A DNA stretch of 64,000 nt from Bacteroidota bacterium (lineage in GTDB: Bacteria; Bacteroidota; Bacteroidia; Chitinophagales; Saprospiraceae), in the NCBI GenBank assembly GCA_963169325.1, contig CAUJEY010000246.1:1-64000 (forward strand), given 5' to 3'. Below the pieces are notes generated by a model, which was given only the letters and a program-made list of their open reading frames with translations, did no database searches and was not told where the DNA came from. The position numbers and the translations under genes were made by a program. Shown here one piece after another: positions 35,766-45,001 of the stretch; position 1 is the stretch's first letter, and each line of letters begins with the position of its first letter.

Positions 35766-36379
35766 ATTTGAGGGGCGAGTGCCAGATCAATTTCCGTAAT
35801 GAAGCCTTCCCGGCCAAGTATTTGTTCCATTTGTATGGGCACCAAACGGGCGCGGTAAAGCACAAACGGAAGTTGTTTACCTCCCAGCGATCCCCACAAA
35901 TCGTTCAATTGTTCGAAACTGAGCGTGTGCAATTCCACAGTCAGTTCAATATCCTGCATTCGTTCGAGTTCTTTGCTATCAACACCGGCAAAGGGAGCAT
36001 TTTTAAATTTGAAAATCTTCCGTCCTTGAAAAAACTCCATCACCCGGAAAAGGTGATTGATGGCCTTATCGTATTCCTCGAAATTTGCGGTAAAAAGCAG
36101 GTACAGATTGACGTGAACGATAGGGCTTTGCTGGAAATGTTGCTGGTTTTTCTGCAGGTACGCCGTATTGTTTTTCAAGCTCGCTTCTTCGGCAATATTC
36201 ACCAGGCTGACGACGACCTTGTCTTTCAGTTTGCTGTTGTCTCCCCCTGCAATTGGCGCCGTGGCGATATTTCCAAGTATTACCGGGGTTTCCGTCCCGG
36301 CAGAACCATTTGACGCCGATACCGAAAGGACGTATTGATTGAGTTGTCCGATAATTAATTTGAGGAGCAGGCTTCCCAT
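35762..36379 (-). CDS. DUF4255 (Pvc16/Afp16 N-terminal-like) tail terminator/cap protein
   Basis: VSLVNIAEEASLKNN...PIVHVNLYLLFTANFEEYDKAINHLFRVMEFFQGRKIFKFKNAP. Confidence 0.88.
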   Translation of the reverse strand: MGSLLLKLIIGQLNQYVLSVSASNGSAGTETPVILGNIATAPIAGGDNSKLKDKVVVSLVNIAEEASLKNNTAYLQKNQQHFQQSPIVHVNLYLLFTANFEEYDKAINHLFRVMEFFQGRKIFKFKNAPFAGVDSKELERMQDIELTVELHTLSFEQLNDLWGSLGGKQLPFVLYRARLVPIQMEQILGREGFITEIDLALAPQI

Positions 36380-36426
36380 TTATGGATTGGCTATTGTTTT
36401 CAACATGTTTTTGCGCACCGGGCGCC

Positions 36427-36771
36427 CTATATCCGCCTAAACGCTTCCCTGAACTCTCCTTCCTCAAGCAGGTGGTCTACAACCGTTTTTATATTTTCCA
36501 TCGAACAGTTATCCACTAACACCATGTTTTTGGCATAGAAATATTTCCCTTTTAAGTATTCACCGGTCTTTATGTGGAGGGATTTTAATTCAAATATGTT
36601 AGCATAAGTAAAGAAGGAAGCGACGTATTTCACCGTTTTTTTGCCATTTTCAATATCTTCATCATCTTCTTCTACCAGGGCTATCACATCGGTATTGAAA
36701 TTTTCTACATCATCCATTCCCTCGCCTTTCGGTTCGTCAGATAAATAAATCTCCCGGATTTTGAAACACAT
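36427..36771 (-). CDS. Hypothetical protein (114 aa), first small ORF of the eCIS cluster
   Basis: Acidic small ORF, same strand, 47 nt from the DUF4255 gene. Confidence 0.6.
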   Translation of the reverse strand: MCFKIREIYLSDEPKGEGMDDVENFNTDVIALVEEDDEDIENGKKTVKYVASFFTYANIFELKSLHIKTGEYLKGKYFYAKNMVLVDNCSMENIKTVVDHLLEEGEFREAFRRI

Positions 36772-36920
36772 GAATGCCCTTTTTCAGTTAAGATATAAAT
36801 ATGTTAGGGCCGGGGCTTTGCATGCAAGGTACCGTGCAAGAACACGGTAATGCAACGGGCGTCTGACCAAGCGGCAGAACCATCCGTTTAAAGGGCAAAT
36901 CCAGGAATTAACGGGAAAAA

Positions 36921-37514
36921 TCAGAGGTGAATGACCAGTTCCAAAAACTCGCTTTTTTTCCTTTTTGATACCGGGATGCAGGCGTTATCCCGTAACATGA
37001 TCGTGCCCTCCCTTTTGTATTTTTTGAGAAAAGCAAGGTTGATCAGGTGCGATTTGTGCGGCGAGAAAAAAAAGTACGGCTCCAGCAGTTTTCTGAATTC
37101 TCCGATATTGTAGGAGCTGATGATGTCCGTTTTGGAAGTGGTTACGATGCGGGTACATTTTTGAAGTCCTTCGCAGCGGATAATTTCTTTTACAGCGATA
37201 AAGTCAAAACCTTCCAGGGTTGGAATGCCGATCAATTTATCCACATTTTTTTCCTGGAGCAATTGCTCCAAATGTTCAAGTTTAGCCTTCAGGAGATGAA
37301 GTTCGATGGTTTGAGTCTCTAATGGAAGTTGGTCAATCATTTGGCCGGAGATTTTAAATAAAAAATATCCGCTGCAGGCGGGGATGAGCAAAATAGTATC
37401 ATTTTCCGGAGTCGGCAAATGCGCCCGAAATTTGCCCTGCAAAAACGCCGGGGCATAAAAAACGATGTGGATATATAGTTCGGATTCCCAGTCAAAAGTG
37501 CCCAGGGAGGGCAA
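36921..37514 (-). CDS. LytTR-type DNA-binding transcriptional regulator
   Basis: C-terminal IIRCEGLQKCTRIVTTSKTDIISSYNIGEFRKLLEPYFFFSPHKSHLINLAFLKKYKREGTIMLRDNACIPVSKRKKSEFLELV. Confidence 0.88.
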   Translation of the reverse strand: MPSLGTFDWESELYIHIVFYAPAFLQGKFRAHLPTPENDTILLIPACSGYFLFKISGQMIDQLPLETQTIELHLLKAKLEHLEQLLQEKNVDKLIGIPTLEGFDFIAVKEIIRCEGLQKCTRIVTTSKTDIISSYNIGEFRKLLEPYFFFSPHKSHLINLAFLKKYKREGTIMLRDNACIPVSKRKKSEFLELVIHL

Positions 37515-37688
37515 GGTTTTTTTGGTTGATGGTCAATTAACAAAGATTAGTACTGAAGCGACGTTGGATGGTATGGTAAATGTATGGCTAAAGCAAAAAA
37601 CGCCCAAACAAACATGCGAAAAATTTAGAATGGCACTGTCGAGGGGGCCTTAAATGCAGGGAAGGCGATTTATCCGTGATGATTCTAA

Positions 37689-38690
37689 TTAATCCTTCTC
37701 TTTCTTCTTCTCCATCTTCCTAAAATACCTTCTAAACAAAAAATTATGCTTCATCGCCTCCATATTTTCGCTGAACCGCGCCGTGCCCTGCTCCAGGTTG
37801 CCAAGTGCATTTTGCAGGCGGGCGGCGGTGAGGGAATCCTTCATCAGTAAATTGGCCGCACCGGGTCCGTAGTTGAGGTCGTTTTGCAGGCCTTTTACGG
37901 CGCCATCCACTTCTTTTACCAGGGCATCCATGTTTTGCGCCAGCCGGTCGGCCTGGTTTTCCACGGCCTGGAGTTTGCGGACGGTCTGGTTTAATTCCCA
38001 GGCAAAGCTGGTGTCGCGCAGCAGGGCGCCTACGCTGCCCTCTCCGTTGCGTACATCGGCCACCACGGCGTTCAGGTCCTGCATGGTGGCTGAGGCTTGT
38101 CCGGTGGCGCTGCGGAGGTTGAGCAGGGCGGCCTTCAGGTTTAGGGAGAGGCTTTCGTCGTCGAGCAGGGTGGTGAGTTGGGTGCTCTTGTTGATCCGGT
38201 CGATGGTTTCCCGGAGCCCGTTGGAAATGATCAGCACATTGCGGTTGGTTTGGTCGAGGGTGCGCAACATGTCTTCGGTACTGATATCTTTTTGCCCCAG
38301 GAGTATATCGCCGGGTTCGATCAGGGGCGCCGGTTCGGCTGCGGGAAGAATGTTTACCAGACGGTTGCCGATCAGCCCGTCGGTGCCGAGGGCGGCAGTG
38401 GCATTTTTGCGCACGATCTGGCGCATGTCGTCGTTGAGGGCGATAGTGACGATGACGAGGGTGTCATTCACGAGTTCCACGTCTTCCACGATGCCCACCA
38501 CGATGCCCGCTACCCGTACGTTGTTGCCGGACACCAGGCCGCTGACATTTGCAAAATGTGCCTTGATCTCGAAACGGGAAGCAAAAATGCTCTCGTTTTT
38601 ACTCAGCATATAGAAGAACAGGACCAGCAGTACCAATCCGGCGAGGACGAAAACGCCCAGTTTTACATTGTCTGTTGTGCGGTTAGCCAT
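37689..38690 (-). CDS. MlaD/MCE family protein
   Basis: KLGVFVLAGLVLLVLFFYMLSKN...FANVSGLVSGNNVRVAGIVVGIVEDVEL. Confidence 0.93.
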   Translation of the reverse strand: MANRTTDNVKLGVFVLAGLVLLVLFFYMLSKNESIFASRFEIKAHFANVSGLVSGNNVRVAGIVVGIVEDVELVNDTLVIVTIALNDDMRQIVRKNATAALGTDGLIGNRLVNILPAAEPAPLIEPGDILLGQKDISTEDMLRTLDQTNRNVLIISNGLRETIDRINKSTQLTTLLDDESLSLNLKAALLNLRSATGQASATMQDLNAVVADVRNGEGSVGALLRDTSFAWELNQTVRKLQAVENQADRLAQNMDALVKEVDGAVKGLQNDLNYGPGAANLLMKDSLTAARLQNALGNLEQGTARFSENMEAMKHNFLFRRYFRKMEKKKEKD

Positions 38691-38696
38691 ACGTCA

Positions 38697-39446
38697 TCAT
38701 ATAAAAAAGGCTTGAATTTTCGGGTCGGTTGAGGTTTTAAGTTCGGCATAAGGGCCGGTAGCATAACATTTGCCCTCAATCAGCATGGCGATCCGCTCGG
38801 AGGCGGTTTCGGCCAGCACCATATCGTGCGAGATCACCAGTGCGGAGGTTTGATATTGTTGTTGCACTTGTTTGATCAGTTCAATAATTTCCATGCCGGT
38901 AATGGGATCGAGCCCGGTGGTCGGCTCGTCGTACAGCATGATCGCCGGTTTCAGAATAAGGGTGCGGGCCAGGGCGATACGTTTGCGCATACCGCCCGAC
39001 AGCTCGGCCGGCATCATATCCACCGTGTGGGCCAGTCCGACGTGTTCCAGTACTTCCATCACCATCATGTCCACTTCTTTTTGTTCTACCTGAAGCCAGT
39101 GCCGCCGAAGGGGAAATTCCAGATTTTCCCGCACGGTCATGGAATCGTACAGCGCATTGCTTTGGAACAAAAAACCCACCTTGGCGCGCAGCAGGTCGAG
39201 ATCGTGGTAATTCAGGTCCGGAACATTTTCTCCCAACACTTCAATACGGCCGCTGTCGGGACGGAGCAAGCCGATAATACACTTGATGAGTACCGATTTC
39301 CCGGAGCCCGATTTCCCCAGCACAACCAGGTTTTCGCCCCGGTAGAGCGTCAGGTTGAAATGATCGAGCACCACATTGTTGCCAAAGGTTTTGCAAAGAT
39401 CCTCTATTACGATAACCGGTTCTCTTGTATCCATTATAAATTCCAA
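38697..39446 (-). CDS. ABC transporter ATP-binding protein (MlaF-like)
   Basis: GKSGSGKSVLIKCI, LSGGMRKRIALAR, LYDEPTTGLDPITG. Confidence 0.95.
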   Translation of the reverse strand: MEFIMDTREPVIVIEDLCKTFGNNVVLDHFNLTLYRGENLVVLGKSGSGKSVLIKCIIGLLRPDSGRIEVLGENVPDLNYHDLDLLRAKVGFLFQSNALYDSMTVRENLEFPLRRHWLQVEQKEVDMMVMEVLEHVGLAHTVDMMPAELSGGMRKRIALARTLILKPAIMLYDEPTTGLDPITGMEIIELIKQVQQQYQTSALVISHDMVLAETASERIAMLIEGKCYATGPYAELKTSTDPKIQAFFI

Positions 39447-40204
39447 ACCAATTCGGTAATTTGAACAGCCAGTAAATCCAGGATAAAAATAAACACCGAA
39501 GCCATCACCACGGCCGAGTTGGCCGACCGGCCTACGCCTTCCGTGCCTTTTGAAGAATAATATCCTTTGAAACAGCCGACGATTCCGACGGCAAAACCGA
39601 AGAAGAAGGTTTTAATTATTGCTGGAATAACATCGTAATAACCCAGGTTGTCGATGACTAAGGTGTAAAACAGTTTAAAACTAAGTATTTCGTAGATATT
39701 GACGCCCAAATACGAGCCATATAAGGCGATCGCATCGGCCAGTATCACCAAAACCGGCAGCATGAGCGTGGCGGCTACCGTACGGGTGACCACCAAATAT
39801 TTGAATGGATTGGTACCCGAAACCTCCATAGCGTCAATCTGCTCGGTGACGCGCATGGAGCCCAGTTCGGCGCCGATACTCGAACCGATTTTGCCGGCAA
39901 AAATGAGCGCAGTAATAATCGGCCCGATTTCGCGGATGATCGAAATACCCACCATGGCGGGTATCTCCGCTTCCACACCATAGCGCACCATACTGGGCCG
40001 CAACTGCATGGTGAGCACCAGACCCATGATAAAAGCGGTGAGCCCAACTAAGGACAACGATTTGTAGCCGATGATGAAACACTGACGGATCAATTCGCTG
40101 AACTCATACCGCGGGTGGAAGGCCTCGCGGAAAAAACGTGCCGTAAAACGTGCCAAAGACCCGATTTCACTTAAAAATTCTCGATTGATCCGAAATGATA
40201 CCAT
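39434..40204 (-). CDS. MlaE family ABC permease
   Basis: Start reset to ATG 40204 (MVSFRINREFLSEIG); GPIITALIFAGKIGSSIGAELGSMRVTEQIDAMEV is the MlaE signature. Confidence 0.93.
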   Translation of the reverse strand: MVSFRINREFLSEIGSLARFTARFFREAFHPRYEFSELIRQCFIIGYKSLSLVGLTAFIMGLVLTMQLRPSMVRYGVEAEIPAMVGISIIREIGPIITALIFAGKIGSSIGAELGSMRVTEQIDAMEVSGTNPFKYLVVTRTVAATLMLPVLVILADAIALYGSYLGVNIYEILSFKLFYTLVIDNLGYYDVIPAIIKTFFFGFAVGIVGCFKGYYSSKGTEGVGRSANSAVVMASVFIFILDLLAVQITELVWNL

Positions 40205-40300
40205 GAAAATGTATTCATTTGCCCAAACAACATGCCTAAACGCCGGTAAAGATACCATGACACCCGCCGGTGTTACAAACAACCCCGGTCATTATTTGAT

Positions 40301-41059
40301 ATGCGCTACGTCAGCCTTTTTATAAATCTCGCCCTCGTATCCGTTGCCGGAACGGCAAATGCCCAGGAATCCGCCGGGGGCGATTCATCCGCGCTGAAGA
40401 TCAGGATCGTCGTGATCGGCTCGTCCACCGCTGCCGGCGCCGGCGCCGAACCGGCCGACAGCGCCTGGGTTAATCGCTACCGCGCCTGGCTACAGGCCAT
40501 TAATCCGGCCAACGAAGTACTGAACTTAGCCATGGGCGGGTATAGCACGTATCAGTTGTTGCCTTCCAGCCTGTTTCCGCCCAAATACAAGCCGGCGCCC
40601 GACAGCCTGCGCAACATAAGCCGGGCGATTTCACTGCGCCCCGACGCCGTCATCGTCAACCTGCCTTCCAACGACGCGGCATCCGGGTACAGCCTGGAAG
40701 AGCAGCTGGCCAATTTTGATAAAATTGTAAAAAAAGCGCAGTCCGCCGGCGTGCCGGTTTGGGTTTGCACCACCCAACCCCGAAACTTCAGCGCCGATAA
40801 AGTACTGATTCAATTACTGGCCCAAAAGGCGCTGAAGGAAACATACAGCGCCCAGGTGATCGATGTATGGGAAGGCTTGGCTGAGCCAAACGGGCTGCTG
40901 GATGCGCGCTACAACTCCGGCGACGGCATCCACCTCAATAATGCCGGCCATGCCCTGATTTTTGAACAGGTGAAAGCTATGCAGATTCCCGAGTTCCTCC
41001 GCCGGGTGCCGCCCCGATCCTGGATCAACCGGTTTTGGCAATGGTTCCGATTTTATTAA
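40301..41059 (+). CDS. SGNH/GDSL hydrolase, secreted
   Basis: Signal peptide; IVVIGSSTAAGAGA block I; DGIHLNNAGH catalytic D-H block. Confidence 0.9.
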   Translation: MRYVSLFINLALVSVAGTANAQESAGGDSSALKIRIVVIGSSTAAGAGAEPADSAWVNRYRAWLQAINPANEVLNLAMGGYSTYQLLPSSLFPPKYKPAPDSLRNISRAISLRPDAVIVNLPSNDAASGYSLEEQLANFDKIVKKAQSAGVPVWVCTTQPRNFSADKVLIQLLAQKALKETYSAQVIDVWEGLAEPNGLLDARYNSGDGIHLNNAGHALIFEQVKAMQIPEFLRRVPPRSWINRFWQWFRFY

Positions 41060-41069
41060 GTTTGCCCCG

Positions 41070-41130
41070 AAACCTCCAACCCCCAAACCTCCAAACCTCC
41101 AAACCTCCAAACCTCCAAACCCCCAAACCG
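41070..41130. repeat. Short tandem repeat, unit AAACCTCC (8 bp)
   Basis: aacctccaacccccaaacctccaaacctccaaacctccaaacctccaaaccccc. Confidence 0.9.
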
Positions 41131-41142
41131 AAAACATCAAAC

Positions 41143-41754
41143 ATGAACATCCCTTCCGATCTCCTGCGCAATTACGGCGCCGTAGTAAAAAACTACCACC
41201 GGCACGACGACATCTTCCGCGAAAAGCAGGTGGCGTTTTATTTTTTTCAAATCGTAACCGGGTTGGTGAAGATGGTGAATCACGGCGAGGACAATGATTT
41301 TATACAGGGTATTTTCACCGATGGCGAGAGTTTCGGCGAGCCGCCTATGATCGGCGAATTCCCCTATCCGGCTTCCGCAATTTCGATCACCAATGCGCAA
41401 ATACTCGCGCTGCCGCGCAAACATTTTATCGAACTCCTGCGCGATCATTTTGATATCCACCTGCGCTTTACTTCGCACATGTGCCTTCGTATTCAGCAAA
41501 AATCAGAGATATTGAAATCGCTCAACCTGGGCCAGCCCGAAGAGCGCATCCTGGCTGCGATCGACCTGCTCAAATCCAAACTCTCCCGCGAACAATACAG
41601 CCAGGACAACCATTTTGTAGTGCCGGTGACCCGCCAGGAAATTGCCGATATGACCGGACTTCGGGTGGAAACGGTGATCCGGAAAGTGGGGCTGCTGGAG
41701 GAACAAGGCAAACTGTACATCTCCGATAGGAAGATTTTACGGGCCTATGAATAG
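41143..41754 (+). CDS. Crp/Fnr family transcriptional regulator
   Basis: Start reset to ATG 41143; cNMP-binding-like domain and HTH VPVTRQEIADMTGLRVETVIRKVGLLEEQGKLYISDRKI. Confidence 0.92.
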   Translation: MNIPSDLLRNYGAVVKNYHRHDDIFREKQVAFYFFQIVTGLVKMVNHGEDNDFIQGIFTDGESFGEPPMIGEFPYPASAISITNAQILALPRKHFIELLRDHFDIHLRFTSHMCLRIQQKSEILKSLNLGQPEERILAAIDLLKSKLSREQYSQDNHFVVPVTRQEIADMTGLRVETVIRKVGLLEEQGKLYISDRKILRAYE

Positions 41755-41892
41755 GTTGTTTGTCTGATATATCGCATTGTCCACCCTGATTTTCATCATA
41801 CTCCAATTGTTATAAAAAACAGTATGCCGTAAAAGCAGGCTGAATACTGCTATTCCCTTGAGTTTTATGGGCCAAAAGACCACATTCGGGTT

Positions 41893-41910
41893 TTATGATT
41901 TGAATCATAA
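41893..41910. promoter_or_regulatory. Candidate FNR/DNR-type operator TTATGATTTGAATCATAA
   Basis: Perfect 8-bp arms, contains TGAT-N4-ATCA; upstream of the cytochrome/nosZ genes and downstream of a Crp/Fnr gene. Confidence 0.6.
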
Positions 41911-41977
41911 ACCCCAGCCTCCTCATGCACCCACCTTTGCAATATCAATCATCTATTGTTAAAAAAATCATTGTTGT

Positions 41978-42448
41978 ATGAAAATCTGGTACGGGGTACT
42001 CCTCCTTCTGTTTTTTACGCTTGCGGCTTGCGGCGGCGGCGACGCCACGGACAATAGCGCCACCGCGGCGCCCGCGGCACAAACACCCGAAGAAAAAATG
42101 TTAGCCGAAGGCAAAGGCATCGGGGAAGTAAAATTTGTGGAACTGAAAACGCCGCTCGAAGCCGAACGTGTTTCCCGCGGTAAGGCCATTTACGATATGA
42201 AATGCGCCGCCTGCCACAAGCTCGACGATAAACGCGTGGTCGGCCCGGGCTGGAAGGGCGTCACTAAAACCCGCAAACCCGAATGGGTCATGAACATGGT
42301 CACCAACGTCGAAATCATGCTCGAGAAAGACGAAGAGGCACAAAAACTCCTGCAACTCTGTCTTACCCGCATGCCCAACCAAAACGTATCCCTCGGCGAT
42401 GCCCGGGACGTGCTGGAATTTATGCGCTCCAATGATGGGGAGAAATGA
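41978..42448 (+). CDS. c-type cytochrome lipoprotein
   Basis: Lipobox LAACGGG; haem motif CAACH; downstream Met ligand region. Confidence 0.92.
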   Translation: MKIWYGVLLLLFFTLAACGGGDATDNSATAAPAAQTPEEKMLAEGKGIGEVKFVELKTPLEAERVSRGKAIYDMKCAACHKLDDKRVVGPGWKGVTKTRKPEWVMNMVTNVEIMLEKDEEAQKLLQLCLTRMPNQNVSLGDARDVLEFMRSNDGEK

Positions 42449-42547
42449 GAAATGAGTTATGAGTTATGAGTTATGCCGTGCAAGATAACTGATCTCTCAT
42501 AACTCATCTCTCATAACTCATCTCTCATAACTCATAACTCATAACTA
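42442..42547. repeat. Short tandem repeats ATGAGTT / CTCATAA (7 bp) in both orientations
   Basis: atgagttatgagttatgagttat ... ctctcataactcatctctcataactcat...; self-complementary. Confidence 0.88.
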
Positions 42548-42555
42548 AATAAAGT

Positions 42556-44523
42556 ATGAAAAAGGTATTCTTTTTTCTATCTGGGCTGCTACTGGTAATT
42601 GTAGCGCTCTGGCAATGTAAAACCAAAGGTGTCGCTTCCGCTTCGGCAGATGATGCCGCGCAAAAAACCTATGTAGCGCCGGGCAAATACGACGAATTTT
42701 ACAATTTTGTTTCCGGCGGATTCAATGGCCAGGTTTCGGTCTACGGCCTGCCTTCCGGGCGTTTGCTGAAAATTATCCCGGTGTTTTCGGTGTTTCCGGA
42801 AAACGGCTACGGCTATAGCGAAGAAACCAAACCCATGCTGATGACCTCGCACGGATTCGTGCCCTGGGACGACCAGCACCACATTTCCCTGTCGCTGACC
42901 GATGGCGTGCAGGACGGCCGCTGGATGTTCGCCAACGCCAACAACACGCCGCGTGTAGCCCGGGTGGACCTGAAAAATTTCCGCACCATGGAAATTCTGG
43001 AAATCCCGAATTCCGGCGGTAACCACTCCTCGCCGTTTATCACCGAAAACAGCGAATACATCGTGGCCGGTACCCGCTTCTCCATACCCATGGACGACCA
43101 GCCCGACGTGGCCATCGAAACCTACAAACAAAACTTCCGCGGTACCGCCTCTTTTATCAGCATTGATCCGCAAAACGGTGGCCTGAAACTGGGCTTCCAG
43201 GTGTTGTTGCCCGGCGTCAATCTCGACCTCAGCCGTTCCGGCAAAGGCCCGAGCCACGACTGGTTCTTCTTCTCCTGCTACAACTCCGAACGCGCCAACA
43301 CGCTGCTCGAAGTGAACGCTTCGCAAAACGACAAAGACTTTATCGTCGCCGTTAACTGGAAAAAAGCCGAAGAATATGCCAAATCAGGTAAAGGCGTGAC
43401 GAAATCGGTGCGCTATGCCCACAATACGTACGACGAAACAACACACTCCGCCACCACAAAATGGGAAACGGAAGCAATCATGCTCGACCCGAAAGTGCTG
43501 AAAGACTTTGTGTATCTTATTCCGTGCCCAAAAAGTCCGCACGGCTGCGACGTGAACCCCACTGGGGAGTATATCGTGGGTTCGGGAAAATTAGCCGCCA
43601 TTATCCCGGTGTTTTCTTTCGATAAAATGCAAAAAGCCATTGCCGCTCAAAATTACGAAGGCGAATACGACGGTATCCCTGTACTGAAATACGACGCCGT
43701 ACTGCACGGCGAAGTCCAAAAGCCGGGCCTGGGCCCCTTGCACACCGAGTTTGACGACAATGGCAACGCCTATACCTCCTTCTTCGTTTCTTCCGAAATC
43801 GTCAAATGGAACGTGCAAAGCCTGCAAGTGCTCGACCGCGTGCCAACGTACTACTCCATCGGTCACCTTTGCGTACCCGGCGGCGACACGAAAAAGCCCT
43901 GGGGCAAATACGTGGTGGCCTACAACAAAATCACCAAAGACCGCTACCTGCCCACCGGGCCGGAACTGGCACAGTCCGCTCAATTGTACGACATCAGCGG
44001 CGACAAAATGAAACTGCTCCTGGACTTCCCGACCGTCGGCGAGCCGCACTACGCGAATGCCATTCCGGCCGATTTAATCCGGAAAAATTCGGTCAAGTTT
44101 TACAAATTAGAGGAGAATAATCACCCTTATGTAGCCAAAGGTGAAGGACAGGCCAAGGTCACGCGCGACGGCAATAAAGTACACGTCAACATGACCGCCA
44201 TCCGCTCACACCTGACGCCCGACAACATCGAAGGCGTGCGGGTAGGCGATGAAGTCTATTTCCACATCACCAATCTCGAACAAGACTGGGATGTACCGCA
44301 CGGCTTCGCCGTAAAAGGCGCCACCACCGCCGAAATACTCATCATGCCAGGCGAAACCCAAACCCTCGTGTGGAAACCGTTAAAACCCGGTGTCGTGCCA
44401 TTCTACTGCACCGACTTCTGCTCAGCCCTCCACCAGGAAATGCAAGGTTATATGCGCGTATCTCCCGCCGGATCGAATCTGCCGCTGAAATTCAGCACCG
44501 GGGCGGAGCCGGCAGTGCAATAA
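42556..44523 (+). CDS. nosZ: Nitrous-oxide reductase, Sec-type (clade II)
   Basis: 655 aa; DQHHISLSLTDG, GPSHDWFFFSCYNSE, CPKSPHGCDVNPTGEYI; C-terminal CuA site FYCTDFCSALHQEMQGYM. Confidence 0.96.
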   Translation: MKKVFFFLSGLLLVIVALWQCKTKGVASASADDAAQKTYVAPGKYDEFYNFVSGGFNGQVSVYGLPSGRLLKIIPVFSVFPENGYGYSEETKPMLMTSHGFVPWDDQHHISLSLTDGVQDGRWMFANANNTPRVARVDLKNFRTMEILEIPNSGGNHSSPFITENSEYIVAGTRFSIPMDDQPDVAIETYKQNFRGTASFISIDPQNGGLKLGFQVLLPGVNLDLSRSGKGPSHDWFFFSCYNSERANTLLEVNASQNDKDFIVAVNWKKAEEYAKSGKGVTKSVRYAHNTYDETTHSATTKWETEAIMLDPKVLKDFVYLIPCPKSPHGCDVNPTGEYIVGSGKLAAIIPVFSFDKMQKAIAAQNYEGEYDGIPVLKYDAVLHGEVQKPGLGPLHTEFDDNGNAYTSFFVSSEIVKWNVQSLQVLDRVPTYYSIGHLCVPGGDTKKPWGKYVVAYNKITKDRYLPTGPELAQSAQLYDISGDKMKLLLDFPTVGEPHYANAIPADLIRKNSVKFYKLEENNHPYVAKGEGQAKVTRDGNKVHVNMTAIRSHLTPDNIEGVRVGDEVYFHITNLEQDWDVPHGFAVKGATTAEILIMPGETQTLVWKPLKPGVVPFYCTDFCSALHQEMQGYMRVSPAGSNLPLKFSTGAEPAVQ

Positions 44524-44528
44524 TTTTT

Positions 44529-44660
44529 TAAGGGTTAGAAGGTTTCTGGTTGGAAGGTTACTGGTTAGAAGGTTACTGGTTAGAAGGTTACTGGTTAGAA
44601 GGTTTGAAGGTTACTGGTTGGAAGGTTACTTTACCTAACCAGCAACCTTCGAACCAGCAG
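44529..44660. repeat. Tandem repeat, unit GGTTACTGGTTAGAA (15 bp), with an inverted partner
   Basis: gttagaaggttactggttagaaggttactggttagaagg...; followed by ctaaccagcaaccttc. Confidence 0.88.
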
Positions 44661-44680
44661 CCCTCAAGCCCTCAAACCCC

Positions 44681-44894
44681 ATAGCCATCAGTTTAAGGAT
44701 TTTGGGAGCGTTTTTAAAGTCAAAATGTAAAATCTAAAATGTAAAAGTCAAATGGAATATCGCGGAAGGGGGCTCTGTGCCGACATTTCGACCACTGAAT
44801 ATCCGTATCCACGGTATCCCACTTTTACATTTTGACTCTTACATTTTACATTTTGACTTTAAAAGCAACAAATTTCCCTTAACCTGATGGCTAT
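44681..44894. repeat. Nested inverted-repeat element (~214 bp)
   Basis: Outer arms ATAGCCATCAGTTTAAGG / CCTTAACCTGATGGCTAT (1 mismatch, 18 bp) and inner arms TAAAGTCAAAATGTAAAAT / ATTTTACATTTTGACTTTA (perfect, 19 bp). Confidence 0.85.
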
Positions 44895-45001
44895 GCCTTC
44901 AAACCCTCAAACCCTCAAATCTTCAAACCCTCAAACCCTCCACCCTTCAAACCCTCCAACCCTCCAACCAGAAACGTCCTTCACCTAAAAATGTCTCTTC
45001 T

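Noticed and set aside
10000-36771. Prophage or type VI secretion system interpretation
   Set aside because: No capsid, terminase, portal, integrase, TssJLM or ClpV genes; DUF4255, DUF4157, DUF5908 and AAA ATPase fit eCIS.
42589-43326. 245-aa minus-strand ORF inside nosZ
   Set aside because: Antisense to an unambiguous NosZ coding sequence.
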